Shown: positions 38,557-47,945, numbered from the stretch's first letter. The stretch is 64,000 bases of DNA from Streptomyces xanthophaeus (GCF_000725805.1 NZ_JOFT01000028.1:1-64000), one strand, 5' to 3'. Notes: generated by a model not told the origin, from the sequence alone. Numbers and translations are program-made.

Positions 38557-39645
38557 TTACACGTTGAAGCGGAATTCCACCACGTCGCCGTCCTGCATGA
38601 CGTAGTCCTTGCCCTCCATGCGCGCCTTGCCCTTCGCGCGGGCCTCCGTCACCGAGCCGCATTCGACCAGGTCTGCGAAGGAGATGACCTCGGCCTTGAT
38701 GAAGCCGCGCTGGAAGTCGGTGTGGATGACGCCGGCCGCCTCGGGGGCCGTCGCGCCCTGCTTGATGGTCCAGGCGCGGGTTTCCTTCGGGCCTGCCGTC
38801 AGGTAGGTCTGCAGGCCCAGGGTCGCGAAGCCGACGCGGCCGAGGGTGGCGAGGCCCGGCTCTTCCTGGCCGACCGACTGGAGGAGTTCGAGGGCTTCCT
38901 CGTCGTCCAGCTCGGAGAGGTCCTGCTCCAGCTTCGCGTTCAGGAAGATCGCCTCGGCGGGGGCCACCAGCGCCGACTGCTCCGCCTTGAAGGCGTCGTC
39001 CGTCAGCTCGTCCTCGTCCACGTTGAAGACGTAGAGGAAGGGCTTCGTGGTCAGCAGGTGGAGCTCGTGGAGGAGGTCGCCCTGCTCCGTGCCCTTGGTG
39101 ATGCCCTTCGAGAAGAGCGTGTCACCGGCTTCGAGGATCTTCTTCGCCTCGACGACGGCCGCCAGGACGGCGACCTTCTCCTTCTGGAGGCGGGACTCCT
39201 TCGTCAGGCGCGGCTCCGCCTTCTCGATGGACTGGAGGTCGGCGAGGATCAGCTCGGTGTTGATGGTCTCGATGTCGTCCTTCGGCGAGACCTTGCCGTC
39301 GACGTGCACGACGTTCTCGTCCTTGAAGGCACGGATGACCTGGCAGATCGCGTCCGACTCGCGGATGTTCGCGAGGAACTTGTTGCCCAGGCCCTCGCCC
39401 TCCGAGGCGCCGCGGACGATGCCCGCGATGTCGACGAAGTCGACCGTCGCCGGGAGGACCTTCTGCGAGCCGAAGATGCCCGCGAGGACGGCGAGGCGCG
39501 GGTCGGGGACGCCGACGACGCCGACGTTCGGCTCGATGGTGGCGAACGGGTAGTTGGCCGCCAGCACGTCGTTCTTGGTCAGGGCGTTGAACAGGGTCGA
39601 CTTGCCGACATTCGGCAGGCCGACGATTCCGATCGTGAGCGACAC
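38557..39645 (-). CDS. ychF: Redox-regulated P-loop NTPase YchF (Obg family)
   Basis: A 362-residue protein with Obg-type G motifs: G1 GLPNVGKSTLFNAL, G3 DIAGIVRGASEGEGLG, the YchF-specific NVDEDEL in the G4 position, and a C-terminal TGS domain ending VMQDGDVVEFRFNV. YchF binds the ribosome and hydrolyses ATP rather than GTP. GTG 39645 has GGGAAG 9 nt upstream. The final codons coincide with the right copy of the 15-bp repeat, and the last codon and stop lie at the edge of the islet. Confidence 0.97.
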   Translation of the reverse strand: MSLTIGIVGLPNVGKSTLFNALTKNDVLAANYPFATIEPNVGVVGVPDPRLAVLAGIFGSQKVLPATVDFVDIAGIVRGASEGEGLGNKFLANIRESDAICQVIRAFKDENVVHVDGKVSPKDDIETINTELILADLQSIEKAEPRLTKESRLQKEKVAVLAAVVEAKKILEAGDTLFSKGITKGTEQGDLLHELHLLTTKPFLYVFNVDEDELTDDAFKAEQSALVAPAEAIFLNAKLEQDLSELDDEEALELLQSVGQEEPGLATLGRVGFATLGLQTYLTAGPKETRAWTIKQGATAPEAAGVIHTDFQRGFIKAEVISFADLVECGSVTEARAKGKARMEGKDYVMQDGDVVEFRFNV

Positions 39646-39768
39646 GTTGGCGACTTCCCGTAGCTGGAGGGGGCGGCGGCCCGGAGGTGGGCCGTCGGAC
39701 AGTTTACTTTCAGATGAGTGGGGGTGGATGTACGCGTGTCCGGGGCGGGATCCGGCGCTCCCCCCGCC

Positions 39769-39774
39769 TACTTT
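39769..39774 (+). promoter_or_regulatory. -10 hexamer TACTTT, leaderless start of the DUF6542 gene
   Basis: TACTTT is followed by GGGTGG (6 nt) and GTG 39781. This promoter evidence decides the start in favour of 39781 over an in-frame GTG at 39718. Confidence 0.5.
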
Positions 39775-39780
39775 GGGTGG

Positions 39781-40308
39781 GTGGAGCAATACAGGACGCG
39801 ACCGGCGCCTCACCCCCAGCGACCCCCGGCGCAGCGCCGGGGGCGGACGGCCGTGCCCGTGCCCGTCCAGGGGGGCGGGCCGCGCCCGCGGCCCGCGCTC
39901 GCGCGCCGGCTGCCCCGGCCCCGGCTGACGGGGCTCGGCGGCGGGCTCTTCGCCTGCGCCGCCATGGCCGTGATCTGCGGGATCGCCTGGCTGCTCTTCG
40001 ATTCCTCGCTCTTCGTCTACGGGCTGCTGTTCGTGCCCGTGGCGGCCGCGACCGCGCTCTGGGTGCGGCCCGCCGACCTGATCACCGCGCCGATCAGCGC
40101 CCCCATCGCCTTCGCCGCCGGAGCGTGGCCGATCTCCGGCGGCTCCGGCGGCTTCGGCGGGCACCTCATGGGCCTGGTCTCCGCGCTGTCCCTGCACGCG
40201 GGCTGGCTGTACGCGGGCACGCTGCTCGCCGCGCTGATCGTCGTCGTGCGCAAGGCCGTGCTGATCGGCAGGCGGCGGCTCCCCCGCAGGGCCAGTCCGA
40301 CCCCCTGA
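39781..40308 (+). CDS. DUF6542-type membrane protein
   Basis: A 175-residue protein. A basic, Pro-rich cytoplasmic N-terminus (VEQYRTRPAPHPQRPPAQRR) is followed by about four hydrophobic helices (GLGGGLFACAAMAVICGIAW, LFVYGLLFVPVAAATALW, an ITAPISAPIAFAAGAWP segment, and AGTLLAALIVVVRKAVLI). Conserved and uncharacterised in streptomycetes. An upstream GTG (39718) would add 21 residues without an RBS. Confidence 0.75.
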   Translation: MEQYRTRPAPHPQRPPAQRRGRTAVPVPVQGGGPRPRPALARRLPRPRLTGLGGGLFACAAMAVICGIAWLLFDSSLFVYGLLFVPVAAATALWVRPADLITAPISAPIAFAAGAWPISGGSGGFGGHLMGLVSALSLHAGWLYAGTLLAALIVVVRKAVLIGRRRLPRRASPTP

Positions 40309-40336
40309 GCCGCTGAGCCGCTGACCCCCTGGCGGC

Positions 40337-41083
40337 CTAAGGCGTGCCGCCGCGGGCCGCCATCGCGGCTCCGACGATGCCCGCGTTGTTCTGGAGCTCC
40401 GCCGGGACGATCTCGGCCCGGATGCCCTCGATCAGCGGGAGGAACTTCTCCGGCTTGCGGCTGACGCCTCCGCCGATGATGAAGAGGTCCGGGGAGAACA
40501 GCATCTCCACGTGGGCCAGGTACTTCTGCACCCGGTGCGCCCAGTGGCCCCAGGTGAGGTCCCCGTCCTCCTTGGCCTTCACCGAGGCCCGCGTCTCCGC
40601 GTCGTGGCCCTTCAGCTCGAGGTGGCCGAGCTCGCTGTTCGGGACCAGGTGCCCGTCCGTGAACAGGGCGCTGCCGATGCCCGTGCCCAGCGTGAGGAGG
40701 ATGACCGTGCCGGAACGCCCGCGCCCGGCCCCGTACGTCATCTCCGCGACGCCCGCCGCGTCCGCGTCGTTGAGGACGGTGACGGGCCGCCCGCCCAGGC
40801 GGGCCGAGAGCAGGGACGCCGTGTCGACGCCGATCCACGCCTTGTCCATGTTGGCCGCCGTACGCGTGACGCCGCCCGTGACCACGCCCGGGAACGTGAC
40901 GCCGACCGGGCCGTCCCAGCCGAAGTGCTCCACCACCTCGACGACGCAGCCGGCCACCCCGTCGGGGGTGGCCGGCTGCGGTGTCAGTACTTTGTGGCGC
41001 TCTTGCGCCAGGTCGCCTCGCTCCAGGTCCACGGGAGCGCCCTTGATCCCGGATCCGCCGATGTCCACGCCGAAGATCTCCAT
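40337..41083 (-). CDS. ppgK: Polyphosphate glucokinase (ROK family)
   Basis: A 248-residue ROK kinase: IFGVDIGGSGIKGAPVDL (phosphate 1), VTFPGVVTGGV, VLNDADAAGVAEM with the catalytic Asp, LLTLGTGIGSALF, ELGHLELKGH, and FIIGGGVSRKPEKFLP. Actinobacterial PpgK phosphorylates glucose with polyphosphate or ATP. ATG 41083 is preferred because TACGGT ends 6 nt upstream (leaderless) and homologs start MxxFGVDIGG; ATG 41089 would add two residues. Confidence 0.95.
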   Translation of the reverse strand: MEIFGVDIGGSGIKGAPVDLERGDLAQERHKVLTPQPATPDGVAGCVVEVVEHFGWDGPVGVTFPGVVTGGVTRTAANMDKAWIGVDTASLLSARLGGRPVTVLNDADAAGVAEMTYGAGRGRSGTVILLTLGTGIGSALFTDGHLVPNSELGHLELKGHDAETRASVKAKEDGDLTWGHWAHRVQKYLAHVEMLFSPDLFIIGGGVSRKPEKFLPLIEGIRAEIVPAELQNNAGIVGAAMAARGGTP

Positions 41084-41089
41084 GGACAT

Positions 41090-41095
41090 ACCGTA
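41090..41095 (-). promoter_or_regulatory. -10 hexamer TACGGT, leaderless start of ppgK
   Basis: TACGGT (minus strand) is followed by ATGTCC (6 nt) and ATG 41083. It lies in the 21-bp gap after ispH, so ppgK may also be reached from the ispH promoter. Confidence 0.5.
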
Positions 41096-41104
41096 CGAAA
41101 CGAG

Positions 41105-42100
41105 TTACTTGTCTGCGACCAGTTCCGCAGCCTCGGCGCGCAGGTCGCGGCGCAGCTCCTTCGGCAGCGAGAAGACGATCGACTCCTCGGCGGTCTTGAC
41201 GATCTCCACGTCCGCGTAGCCGCGCGCGGCCAGCCACTCCAGCACTTCCTCGACCAGGACCTCCGGCACGGAGGCGCCCGAGGTCAGGCCGACCGTGGTG
41301 ACGCCGTCCAGCCAGGCCTCGTCGATCTCGCTGGCGAAGTCGACCAGGTGCGCGGCGCGGGCGCCCGCGTCGAGGGCGACCTCGACGAGGCGGATGGAGT
41401 TCGAGGAGTTCTTCGAGCCGACGACGATGACCAGGTCGGAGTCGGCGCCCATGACCTTGACCGCGGCCTGGCGGTTGGAGGTGGCGTAGCAGATGTCGTC
41501 GCTCGGCGGCGAGACCAGCAGCGGGAACTTGGTCTTCAGGGCGTCGACCGTCTCCATCGTCTCGTCGACGGAGAGGGTGGTCTGCGACAGCCAGACGACC
41601 TTCGACTCGTCGCGCACCTCGACCTTGGCGACGTCCTCCGGGCCGTCGACGATCGTGATGTGGTCCGGGGCCTCGCCGGAGGTGCCGATGACCTCCTCGT
41701 GGCCCTCGTGGCCGATGAGGAGGATGTCGAAGTCCTCGTTGGCGTAGCGGATCGCTTCCTTGTGCACCTTGGTGACCAGCGGGCAGGTCGCGTCGATCGT
41801 CGCGAGCTTGCCGCGCGCCGCCTCGTCGTGGACCACGGGCGCCACGCCGTGCGCCGAGAACATCACGATGGAGCCCTCGGGCACCTCTTCCGTCCGCTCG
41901 ACGAAGATGGCGCCCTTCTTCTCCAGGGTCTGGACGACGTACTTGTTGTGCACGATCTCGTGGCGTACGTAGACCGGCGCACCGTACTGCTCGAGCGCCT
42001 TCTCGACGGCGATCACGGCACGGTCCACGCCCGCGCAGTAGCCGCGGGGCGCGGCGAGCAGGACACGGCGGGAAGCGGCAGCAGGGGCGGAAGCAGTCAT
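41105..42100 (-). CDS. ispH: 4-hydroxy-3-methylbut-2-enyl diphosphate reductase
   Basis: A 331-residue IspH (LytB), last enzyme of the MEP pathway, making IPP and DMAPP with a [4Fe-4S] cluster. The three cluster cysteines are in [25 protein letters not shown] and [11 protein letters not shown]. The substrate-binding motif VGSKNSSNS and the late segment [13 protein letters not shown] are intact. ATG 42100 and ATG 42109 are both possible starts. It is divergent from the APC permease gene. Confidence 0.97.
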   Translation of the reverse strand: MTASAPAAASRRVLLAAPRGYCAGVDRAVIAVEKALEQYGAPVYVRHEIVHNKYVVQTLEKKGAIFVERTEEVPEGSIVMFSAHGVAPVVHDEAARGKLATIDATCPLVTKVHKEAIRYANEDFDILLIGHEGHEEVIGTSGEAPDHITIVDGPEDVAKVEVRDESKVVWLSQTTLSVDETMETVDALKTKFPLLVSPPSDDICYATSNRQAAVKVMGADSDLVIVVGSKNSSNSIRLVEVALDAGARAAHLVDFASEIDEAWLDGVTTVGLTSGASVPEVLVEEVLEWLAARGYADVEIVKTAEESIVFSLPKELRRDLRAEAAELVADK

Positions 42101-42205
42101 GTGCTCCATCGTACGGGGGACTCCAGCAGGCCGGTCGTCCCCCGTCCGGCACACACTGGCCCGAAAGGGCCCGAAAGCCTGTCCCACCTATCCCCCGGAG
42201 GACGG

Positions 42206-43630
42206 ATGGCGTCCGCTACGGACACCGGCAAGGCGGCGCCCCCCGCGCTACGGCGGAGCCTGGGCTTCCGGGACCTGGTGGTCTACGGGCTGCTCTTCAT
42301 CGCCCCCATGGCCCCGGTCGGGGTCTTCGGCACCCTGGACGCCGCCTCGCACGGGGCCGTGGCCCTGGTCTACCTCGCCGCGACGGTGGCGATGGCGTTC
42401 ACGGCCTTCTCCTATGCGCAGATGGTGCGGGTCGCCCCGCAGGCCGGTTCGGTCTTCACCTACGCCCGCAAGGGGCTCGGCGAGGGGCCCGGGCTGATCG
42501 CCGGGTGGATGGCGATGCTCGACTACCTGCTGATCCCGGCGGTGGCGTACCTGTTCTCCGGGATCGCCATGAACGCCCTGGTCCCGGAGGTCTCGCGGTG
42601 GGTCTGGACGGCCCTGGCGGTGCTGGTGACCACGGCGCTGAACCTGTGGGGCGTACGGGCGGCCGCGCGCGTGGGCTTCGCGGTGCTGGCGATGGAGATC
42701 GTGGTCCTGCTGGTGTTCCTGGCGGCCGCGGTCACGGTCCTGGTCCAGGACGGGCCGCGGCGCGGCTGGCTCTCGCCGCTGACCGGGGACGGCTCGCTCG
42801 GCTTCTCGGTGGCGGCGGTGCTGGGGGCGGTGTCCGTCGCGGTGCTGTCCTACCTCGGCTTCGACGCGATCGCCTCCTTCGCGGAGGAGGTGACGGGCGG
42901 CTCGGAGCGGGTGGCCCGCGCGGTGCTGTTCTGCCTGGCGCTGGCCGGGCTGCTGTTCGTGGCGCAGAGCTACCTGGCGGCGCTGCTGATGCCGGTGTCG
43001 GCGGCGGAGCTGGCCGCGGATCCGGCGCAGCAGGGCCCGGCCTTCTACACCGCGGTGGAGTCCTCGGTGGGCACCTGGCTGCACGACCTGGTCGCGGTGA
43101 GCAAGGCGGTCGGGGCGGCCTTCGCTGCGCTGGCCGGGCAGGCGGCGGCCGGACGGCTGCTGTTCGCGATGGCCCGGGAGCGGCGGCTGCCGCGCCTGCT
43201 GGCCCGGACCTCGGACGGGACCCCTCGGCCCGCCCTGCTGGTGGCGGCCTCGATCACGCTGGTCGCGGCGGTGTGGGCGGCGCGACGCGACGACGGGCTG
43301 GGGCACCTGGTCTCTGTGGTGGACGTCGGGGCGCTGGTGGCCTTCACCCTGCTGCACGCGTCGGTGGTGGGCTGGTTCGTGGTCAAGCGGCGCGAGGGCG
43401 CCCCGGTCTGGTGGAAGCACCTGGTGGTGCCGGTGCTGGGCGCGATGGTGACCGTCGCGGTGATCGTCGAGGCCTCGTGGGAGGCGCAGCTGGTGGGCGG
43501 GGTGTGGCTGGCGGCGGGCCTGGGCGTGCTGCTCGCCCAGCGCGGACGTCGCGGCCCGGGCCCCGGCCCCGGCGCGGGCGCAGGCGCGGACGGACGCCCG
43601 CACGACGGCCCGCATGACGCCCCCGCATGA
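42206..43630 (+). CDS. APC-superfamily amino-acid permease
   Basis: A 474-residue permease with about 12 membrane helices. The family start is LRRSLGFRDLVVYGLLFIAP; SYLGFDAIASFAEEVTGGSE lies at the TM6 region used for substrate binding. GGAGG precedes ATG 42206. The C-terminus runs into a hydrophilic tail (RRGPGPGPGAGAGADGRPHD) encoded by degenerate short repeats that continue past the stop codon. Substrate not predictable; putrescine or neutral amino acids are possibilities. Confidence 0.9.
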   Translation: MASATDTGKAAPPALRRSLGFRDLVVYGLLFIAPMAPVGVFGTLDAASHGAVALVYLAATVAMAFTAFSYAQMVRVAPQAGSVFTYARKGLGEGPGLIAGWMAMLDYLLIPAVAYLFSGIAMNALVPEVSRWVWTALAVLVTTALNLWGVRAAARVGFAVLAMEIVVLLVFLAAAVTVLVQDGPRRGWLSPLTGDGSLGFSVAAVLGAVSVAVLSYLGFDAIASFAEEVTGGSERVARAVLFCLALAGLLFVAQSYLAALLMPVSAAELAADPAQQGPAFYTAVESSVGTWLHDLVAVSKAVGAAFAALAGQAAAGRLLFAMARERRLPRLLARTSDGTPRPALLVAASITLVAAVWAARRDDGLGHLVSVVDVGALVAFTLLHASVVGWFVVKRREGAPVWWKHLVVPVLGAMVTVAVIVEASWEAQLVGGVWLAAGLGVLLAQRGRRGPGPGPGAGAGADGRPHDGPHDAPA

Positions 43631-43710
43631 CGGCCCCGCGTGACGCCCCCGCGGACGGCCCGGACGACGGCCCGCACGACGGCCCGGACGACGGCCCCGC
43701 GGGCGGCCCC
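43590..43710. repeat. Degenerate 12-15-bp tandem repeats at the APC 3' end
   Basis: Variants of GACGGCCCGCACGACGGCC are repeated about eight times across the end of the permease gene and its spacer. The stop codon (43628-43630) lies within the array, so slippage could lengthen or shorten the tail. Confidence 0.6.
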
Positions 43711-43794
43711 GGGAGCCCCTCGCGGGGCCGTCCGGCCGGGCTCCCGGGACCCGACACCACCGCCGGTGCCTGAGACGCTGTCAGCCGGGCCCGT

Positions 43795-43800
43795 TAGCCT
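43795..43800 (+). promoter_or_regulatory. -10 hexamer TAGCCT, leaderless start of xseA
   Basis: TAGCCT is followed by GCGTGC (6 nt) and ATG 43807. No Shine-Dalgarno sequence is present, consistent with a leaderless transcript. Confidence 0.55.
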
Positions 43801-43806
43801 GCGTGC

Positions 43807-45027
43807 ATGGGTCTGAATACGTCGGCCGAGGCGCCGCTGCCGGTAGGCCAGGTGTCCCGGCTCATCGGGGGCTGGATCGAGCGACTCGGCCAGGTGTGGG
43901 TGGAGGGGCAGATCACCCAGCTGTCGCGGCGGCCGGGGGCGGGGGTGGTCTTCCTGACGCTGCGGGACCCCTCGCACGACATCTCGGTCAGCGTGACCTG
44001 CTTCCGCCAGGTCTACGACGAGGTCGCGGACGCCGTCTCGGAGGGCGCGCGGGTCGTCGTACTGGCCAAACCGGAGTGGTACGCCCCGCGCGGGCAGCTG
44101 TCGCTGCGGGCCACGGAGATACGGCCCGTCGGCATCGGTGAGCTGCTGGCCCGGCTGGAGCGGCTCAAGCGGTCCCTGGCCGCCGAGGGGCTGTTCGCGC
44201 TGGACCGCAAGAAGCCGCTGCCCTTCCTGCCGCAGCTGGTCGGGCTGGTGGTCGGGCGGGCCTCAGCGGCCGAGCGCGACGTGCTGGAGAACGCCCGGCG
44301 GCGCTGGCCGGCGGTCCGCTTCGAGGTCCGCAACGTGGCCGTACAGGGGGTCCACGCGGTGCCCCAGGTGATCCGGGCGGTCCAGGAGCTCGACGCCCTC
44401 GACGAGGTCGACGTGATCATCGTGGCGCGCGGCGGCGGCAGCGTGGAGGACCTGCTGCCCTTCTCCGACGAGGAGGTCGTACGGGCGGTCGCGGCGGCCC
44501 GTACGCCGGTGGTCTCGGCGATCGGCCACGAGCCGGACTCCCCGCTGCTGGACCTGGTCGCGGACCTGCGGGCCTCGACGCCCACGGACGCGGCGAAGAA
44601 GGTCGTCCCGGACGTGGGCGAGGAGCTGGAGCGGGTGCGCCAGCTGCGCGAGCGGGGACTGCGCGCCGTCCGGGGGCTGCTGGACCGGGAGGAGCGGGGC
44701 CTCGCGCACGCCCTCGGCCGGCCCGTCTTCGTCCATCCCCAGCGGATGGTGGAGACCCGGGAGGACGAGCTGGACGCCCTGCTGCACCGCAGCCGCCGGA
44801 CGCTGGGGCACCTGCTGGACCGGGCCGATTCGGAGCTCGGGCACACCCTGGCCCGGGTAGTGGCCCTGTCCCCCGCGGCGACGCTGGAGCGGGGCTACGC
44901 GGTGCTCCAGCGGGCGGACGGGCACGTGGTGCGCTCGCCGGAGGAGGTCTCGGCGGGGCAGGTGCTGCACGCCCGGGTGGCAGAGGGCGCCTTCTCGGTG
45001 GAGGTCTCCGGGAGCGACACCGAGTGA
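43807..45027 (+). CDS. xseA: Exodeoxyribonuclease VII large subunit
   Basis: A 406-residue XseA. N-terminal OB fold ([32 protein letters not shown]), catalytic core with [20 protein letters not shown] and [20 protein letters not shown], then a coiled coil and C-terminal [16 protein letters not shown]. It degrades single-stranded DNA together with XseB, encoded 55 bp downstream. Confidence 0.97.
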   Translation: MGLNTSAEAPLPVGQVSRLIGGWIERLGQVWVEGQITQLSRRPGAGVVFLTLRDPSHDISVSVTCFRQVYDEVADAVSEGARVVVLAKPEWYAPRGQLSLRATEIRPVGIGELLARLERLKRSLAAEGLFALDRKKPLPFLPQLVGLVVGRASAAERDVLENARRRWPAVRFEVRNVAVQGVHAVPQVIRAVQELDALDEVDVIIVARGGGSVEDLLPFSDEEVVRAVAAARTPVVSAIGHEPDSPLLDLVADLRASTPTDAAKKVVPDVGEELERVRQLRERGLRAVRGLLDREERGLAHALGRPVFVHPQRMVETREDELDALLHRSRRTLGHLLDRADSELGHTLARVVALSPAATLERGYAVLQRADGHVVRSPEEVSAGQVLHARVAEGAFSVEVSGSDTE

Positions 45028-45082
45028 CGACACACGCACGCAATACGTTCGCTGCACTGCAAAATTAAGGTGGGAAACGGGA

Positions 45083-45310
45083 ATGTCTGAACCGGACACG
45101 GCGCTGGGGTACGAGCAGGCCAGGGACGAACTCATCGAGGTCGTCCGCAAGCTGGAGGCGGGCGGCACCTCCCTGGAGGACTCGCTGGCGCTCTGGGAGC
45201 GCGGCGAGGAGCTGGCGAAGGTGTGCCGGCACTGGCTGGAGGGGGCCAGGGCCCGGCTGGATTCGGCGCTGGCCGCCCGGGACGGCGAGGGGGAGCCCGG
45301 CCGGGAGTGA
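45083..45310 (+). CDS. xseB: Exodeoxyribonuclease VII small subunit
   Basis: A 75-residue two-helix protein: [20 protein letters not shown], then [20 protein letters not shown], the XseB signature. Several copies bind the XseA coiled coil. AAGGTGGGAAACGGG lies just upstream of ATG 45083. Confidence 0.96.
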   Translation: MSEPDTALGYEQARDELIEVVRKLEAGGTSLEDSLALWERGEELAKVCRHWLEGARARLDSALAARDGEGEPGRE

Positions 45311-45333
45311 GCCCGGTCACGCACACACCGATT

Positions 45334-45366
45334 TAGTTGAAATTTCATCTACTTTCGCCGTAGAGT
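45334..45366 (+). promoter_or_regulatory. Promoter with an 18-bp palindrome over the -35, nitroreductase gene
   Basis: TTGAAA (45337-45342), an 18-nt spacer and TAGAGT (45361-45366) form a good housekeeping promoter. TAGTTGAAATTTCATCTA (45334-45351) is an 18-bp dyad with one mismatch that covers the -35, the position of a repressor site. MarR- or DUF24-type redox sensors commonly control flavin reductases through such sites; the regulator is not in the window as far as I can tell. Confidence 0.6.
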
Positions 45367-45409
45367 CAGGGACATCGCTTCACCAAAACGTATGGAAGAA
45401 GGCTTTCCG

Positions 45410-46000
45410 ATGTCTCTCGTTCTCGACTCCGCCGCGCAGGACCTGCTGTTCCGCGAGGCCCGCACCTCCAACTCGTTCTCCGACGAGCCGGTGACCGAGG
45501 AGCAGATTCAGGCGATCTACGACCTGGTGAAGTTCGGCCCCACCGCCTTCAACCAGACCCCGCTGCGCATCACCCTGGTCCGCTCCCCCGAGGCCCGTGA
45601 GCGCCTCGTGAAGCACATGGCCAAGGGCAACGACGCCAAGACCGCGACCGCCCCGCTGGTCGCGATCCTCTCGGCGGACAACGAGTTCCACGAGGAGCTC
45701 CCGCAGCTGCTGCCGCACTTCCCGCAGGCCAAGGACGCGTTCTTCTCCGAGCGCCCGGTCCGCGAGCAGTCCGCGCTGCTGAACGCCGCACTGCAGGCCG
45801 CTTACTTCATCATCGGCATCCGCGCCGCCGGCCTGGCCGCGGGCCCGATGACCGGCGCCGACTTCGCCGGCATCCAGAAGGAGTTCCTGGACGCCGACCA
45901 CACCCCGCTGATGGTCGTCAACATCGGCAAGCCGGGCGAGAACGCCTGGTTCGACCGTTCGCCGCGCCTGGCCTTCGACGAGGTCGTCACCACCGTCTGA
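45410..46000 (+). CDS. RutE-like nitroreductase-family protein (malonic semialdehyde reductase type)
   Basis: A 196-residue FMN-binding nitroreductase-fold protein. The RutE/HadB subgroup is suggested by LLFREARTSNSFSDEPVTEE, KFGPTAFNQTPLRIT, LPHFPQAKDAF and AAGLAAGPMTGADFAGIQKE. RutE reduces malonic semialdehyde in pyrimidine breakdown, but related proteins reduce other electrophiles and no Rut genes are near. GAAGAAGG lies 7 nt before ATG 45410. Control by the palindrome over the -35 is inferred. Confidence 0.87.
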   Translation: MSLVLDSAAQDLLFREARTSNSFSDEPVTEEQIQAIYDLVKFGPTAFNQTPLRITLVRSPEARERLVKHMAKGNDAKTATAPLVAILSADNEFHEELPQLLPHFPQAKDAFFSERPVREQSALLNAALQAAYFIIGIRAAGLAAGPMTGADFAGIQKEFLDADHTPLMVVNIGKPGENAWFDRSPRLAFDEVVTTV

Positions 46001-46013
46001 GTCCGTACGCACG

Positions 46014-46050
46014 AAGGCCGCGCACCCCGGGATCCGGGATGCGCGGCCTT
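46014..46050 (+). terminator. Rho-independent terminator after the nitroreductase gene
   Basis: AAGGCCGCGCA (46014-46024) pairs perfectly with TGCGCGGCCTT (46040-46050), with an inner CCCGG/CCGGG pair, followed by TTC. Its centre lies 32 bp after the stop codon; it may also serve the convergent DUF4245 gene. Confidence 0.75.
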
Positions 46051-46103
46051 TCTGCATGGACGGGACCGCCCGCGGGCCACCTGCCCGCGGTCCGCCCGCC
46101 CGG

Positions 46104-46631
46104 CTACACGCCCTGCTTGAACTCCAGCGCGCCCGCCAGCACGGCGAGCTGCTCGAACGAGGCCGTCCCCGTGACGATCGTGACGTGCCCCGGCTCCTGG
46201 CGCACGAGGGCGTCGTACTTCTCGCCCTCCCAGCGCTCCCAGGCCAGCTCGCCGACCTGCTGCGACTGGCCGGTGGCCGCCGCCTTACGGGTGAGCTTGG
46301 TGATGTTCTTGGCCGAGGTGTCGCTGGACTGCTCCACCGCCGCGTACTGCGTCTGCGGGTCCAGGAAGCCGAGGTGCCAGGCGTCGTCGTTCCGGCGGTC
46401 GTAGGAGACCGACGTCGCCCGCCATTCGGCCGCGAGACCCACGGGCGCGGCGACGGGATACGGCGCCGCGCGGCGGGCGGTGGTCGTCTCCACCCGGTAG
46501 TCGACCGTCTGCGTCGGGTCGGCCTTCTCGTCGTGCGGGACGAACAAATAGATCCCCGCGACGACGATGCCGATCACCGCCAGCGAGCGGATCATGTCCT
46601 GAACCGTCTGCTTGCCCCTCATATTCGCCAC
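46104..46631 (-). CDS. DUF4245 membrane-anchored protein
   Basis: A 175-residue protein with a short cytoplasmic N-terminus, one membrane helix ([19 protein letters not shown]) and an extracytoplasmic domain. Segments [20 protein letters not shown] and [20 protein letters not shown] are typical of DUF4245, usually found near glpX in actinobacteria, as here. Function unknown. GTG 46631 has GGGA 10 nt upstream; ATG 46649 and 46622 are alternatives. It is divergent from glpX. Confidence 0.82.
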   Translation of the reverse strand: MANMRGKQTVQDMIRSLAVIGIVVAGIYLFVPHDEKADPTQTVDYRVETTTARRAAPYPVAAPVGLAAEWRATSVSYDRRNDDAWHLGFLDPQTQYAAVEQSSDTSAKNITKLTRKAAATGQSQQVGELAWERWEGEKYDALVRQEPGHVTIVTGTASFEQLAVLAGALEFKQGV

Positions 46632-46833
46632 GGCACCATCGTCCCGCATCGCCCGCAGTGATCACCGCCGGGGTCCCCACGGCGCGCGGGCCCGGGGCAA
46701 GACGTCCGCTCAGGCCAATCCACTGACCGATATTCCGCTCATACGTGACCCGCTCTGCTCAATATGTCGACGTACCGATAGAGTTCCAGCACCCTCACAT
46801 CCCGGCCGTCGTCGTACAGAAAGGTGCGCTCCG

Positions 46834-47865
46834 ATGACCGAGCACAACCTGCCGCCCCAGCTCGAAGTCTCTCCCGAAGCTCCCGACCGCAACCTCGCCC
46901 TGGAACTCGTCCGGGTGACCGAGGCCGCCGCCATGGCCGCGGGCCGGTGGGTCGGGCGCGGCGACAAGCTCGGCGCCGACGGCGCCGCGGTCAACGCGAT
47001 GCGGACCCTGATCTCCACCGTCTCGATGAACGGCGTCGTCGTCATCGGCGAAGGGGAGAAGGACGAAGCCCCCATGCTCTTCAACGGCGAGCGGGTCGGT
47101 GACGGCACCGGCGCCGAGGTCGACATCGCCGTCGACCCGATCGACGGCACCACCCTGAACGCCAAGGGCATGCCGAACGCCATCGCCGTCCTGGCCGCCG
47201 CCGACCGCGGCACCATGTTCGACCCGTCCGCGGTCTTCTACATGGAGAAGCTGGTCACCGGCCCCGAGGCCGCCGACTTCGTCGACATCAACGCCCCCGC
47301 CTCGGTGAACATCCGCCGGGTCGCCAAGGCCAAGAACATGGCCGTCGAAGACGTCACCGTGGTCATCCTCGACCGCCCCCGTCACGAGGGCATCGTCAAG
47401 GAGATCCGCGAGACCGGCGCACGGATCAAGTTCATCTCGGACGGCGACGTCGCGGGCTCGGTCATGGCGGTGCGCGAGGGCACCGGCGTGGACCTGCTCC
47501 TCGGCATCGGCGGCACCCCCGAGGGCATCATCTCGGCCTGCGCCATCAAGTGCCTCGGCGGCACCATCCAGGGCAAGCTGTGGCCCAAGGACGAGGCCGA
47601 GCGCCAGAAGGCCATCGACGCGGGCCACGACCTGGACCGCGTCCTGCACACGAACGACCTGGTGTCCGGCGAGAACGTCTTCTTCGTCGCCACCGGCATC
47701 ACGGACGGCGAGCTGCTGCGCGGCGTCCACTACCGCTCCGAGACCGCGACCACGTCCTCGCTGGTCATGCGCTCGAAGTCGGGCACGATCCGGCAGATCG
47801 ACTCGACCCACCGCCTGTCGAAGCTGCGCGCGTACAGCGCGATCGACTTCGACCGCGCGCAGTAG
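46834..47865 (+). CDS. glpX: Class II fructose-1,6-bisphosphatase
   Basis: A 343-residue GlpX. Metal and substrate motifs: [51 protein letters not shown] and [17 protein letters not shown]. It is the gluconeogenic phosphatase of actinomycetes. AAAGG lies 12 nt upstream of ATG 46834. Confidence 0.97.
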   Translation: MTEHNLPPQLEVSPEAPDRNLALELVRVTEAAAMAAGRWVGRGDKLGADGAAVNAMRTLISTVSMNGVVVIGEGEKDEAPMLFNGERVGDGTGAEVDIAVDPIDGTTLNAKGMPNAIAVLAAADRGTMFDPSAVFYMEKLVTGPEAADFVDINAPASVNIRRVAKAKNMAVEDVTVVILDRPRHEGIVKEIRETGARIKFISDGDVAGSVMAVREGTGVDLLLGIGGTPEGIISACAIKCLGGTIQGKLWPKDEAERQKAIDAGHDLDRVLHTNDLVSGENVFFVATGITDGELLRGVHYRSETATTSSLVMRSKSGTIRQIDSTHRLSKLRAYSAIDFDRAQ

Positions 47866-47893
47866 GAGCGGCTCGCGCCGAGGCGGCGACGTA

Positions 47894-47945
47894 CGCGAGA
47901 GGGGCGGCCCCGTGCGGGGGACCGTCCCTCTCGCGCGTGCGCACC
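47894..47945. terminator. Bidirectional terminator between glpX and whiB
   Basis: CGCGAGAGGG (47894-47903) pairs with CCCTCTCGCG (47936-47945), with an inner GC-rich hairpin. It lies between the convergent glpX and whiB-like genes. Confidence 0.6.

Larger units (their letters stand above)
37321..38575. mobile_element. Candidate integrated islet bounded by a 15-bp direct repeat
   Basis: ACGTTGAAGCGGAAT occurs at 37321-37335 and again at 38561-38575, where it forms the 3' end of ychF. The enclosed 1.2 kb carries vapBC and gene-poor, less GC-rich DNA. Five TGCGGAC heptamers lie inside: 37339, the pair 37440/37451, and the pair 38486/38496. Direct repeats at a gene 3' end plus internal short repeats suggest site-specific integration by a tyrosine recombinase. 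No integrase gene is left, so it would be a remnant or a non-autonomous element. Confidence 0.5.
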
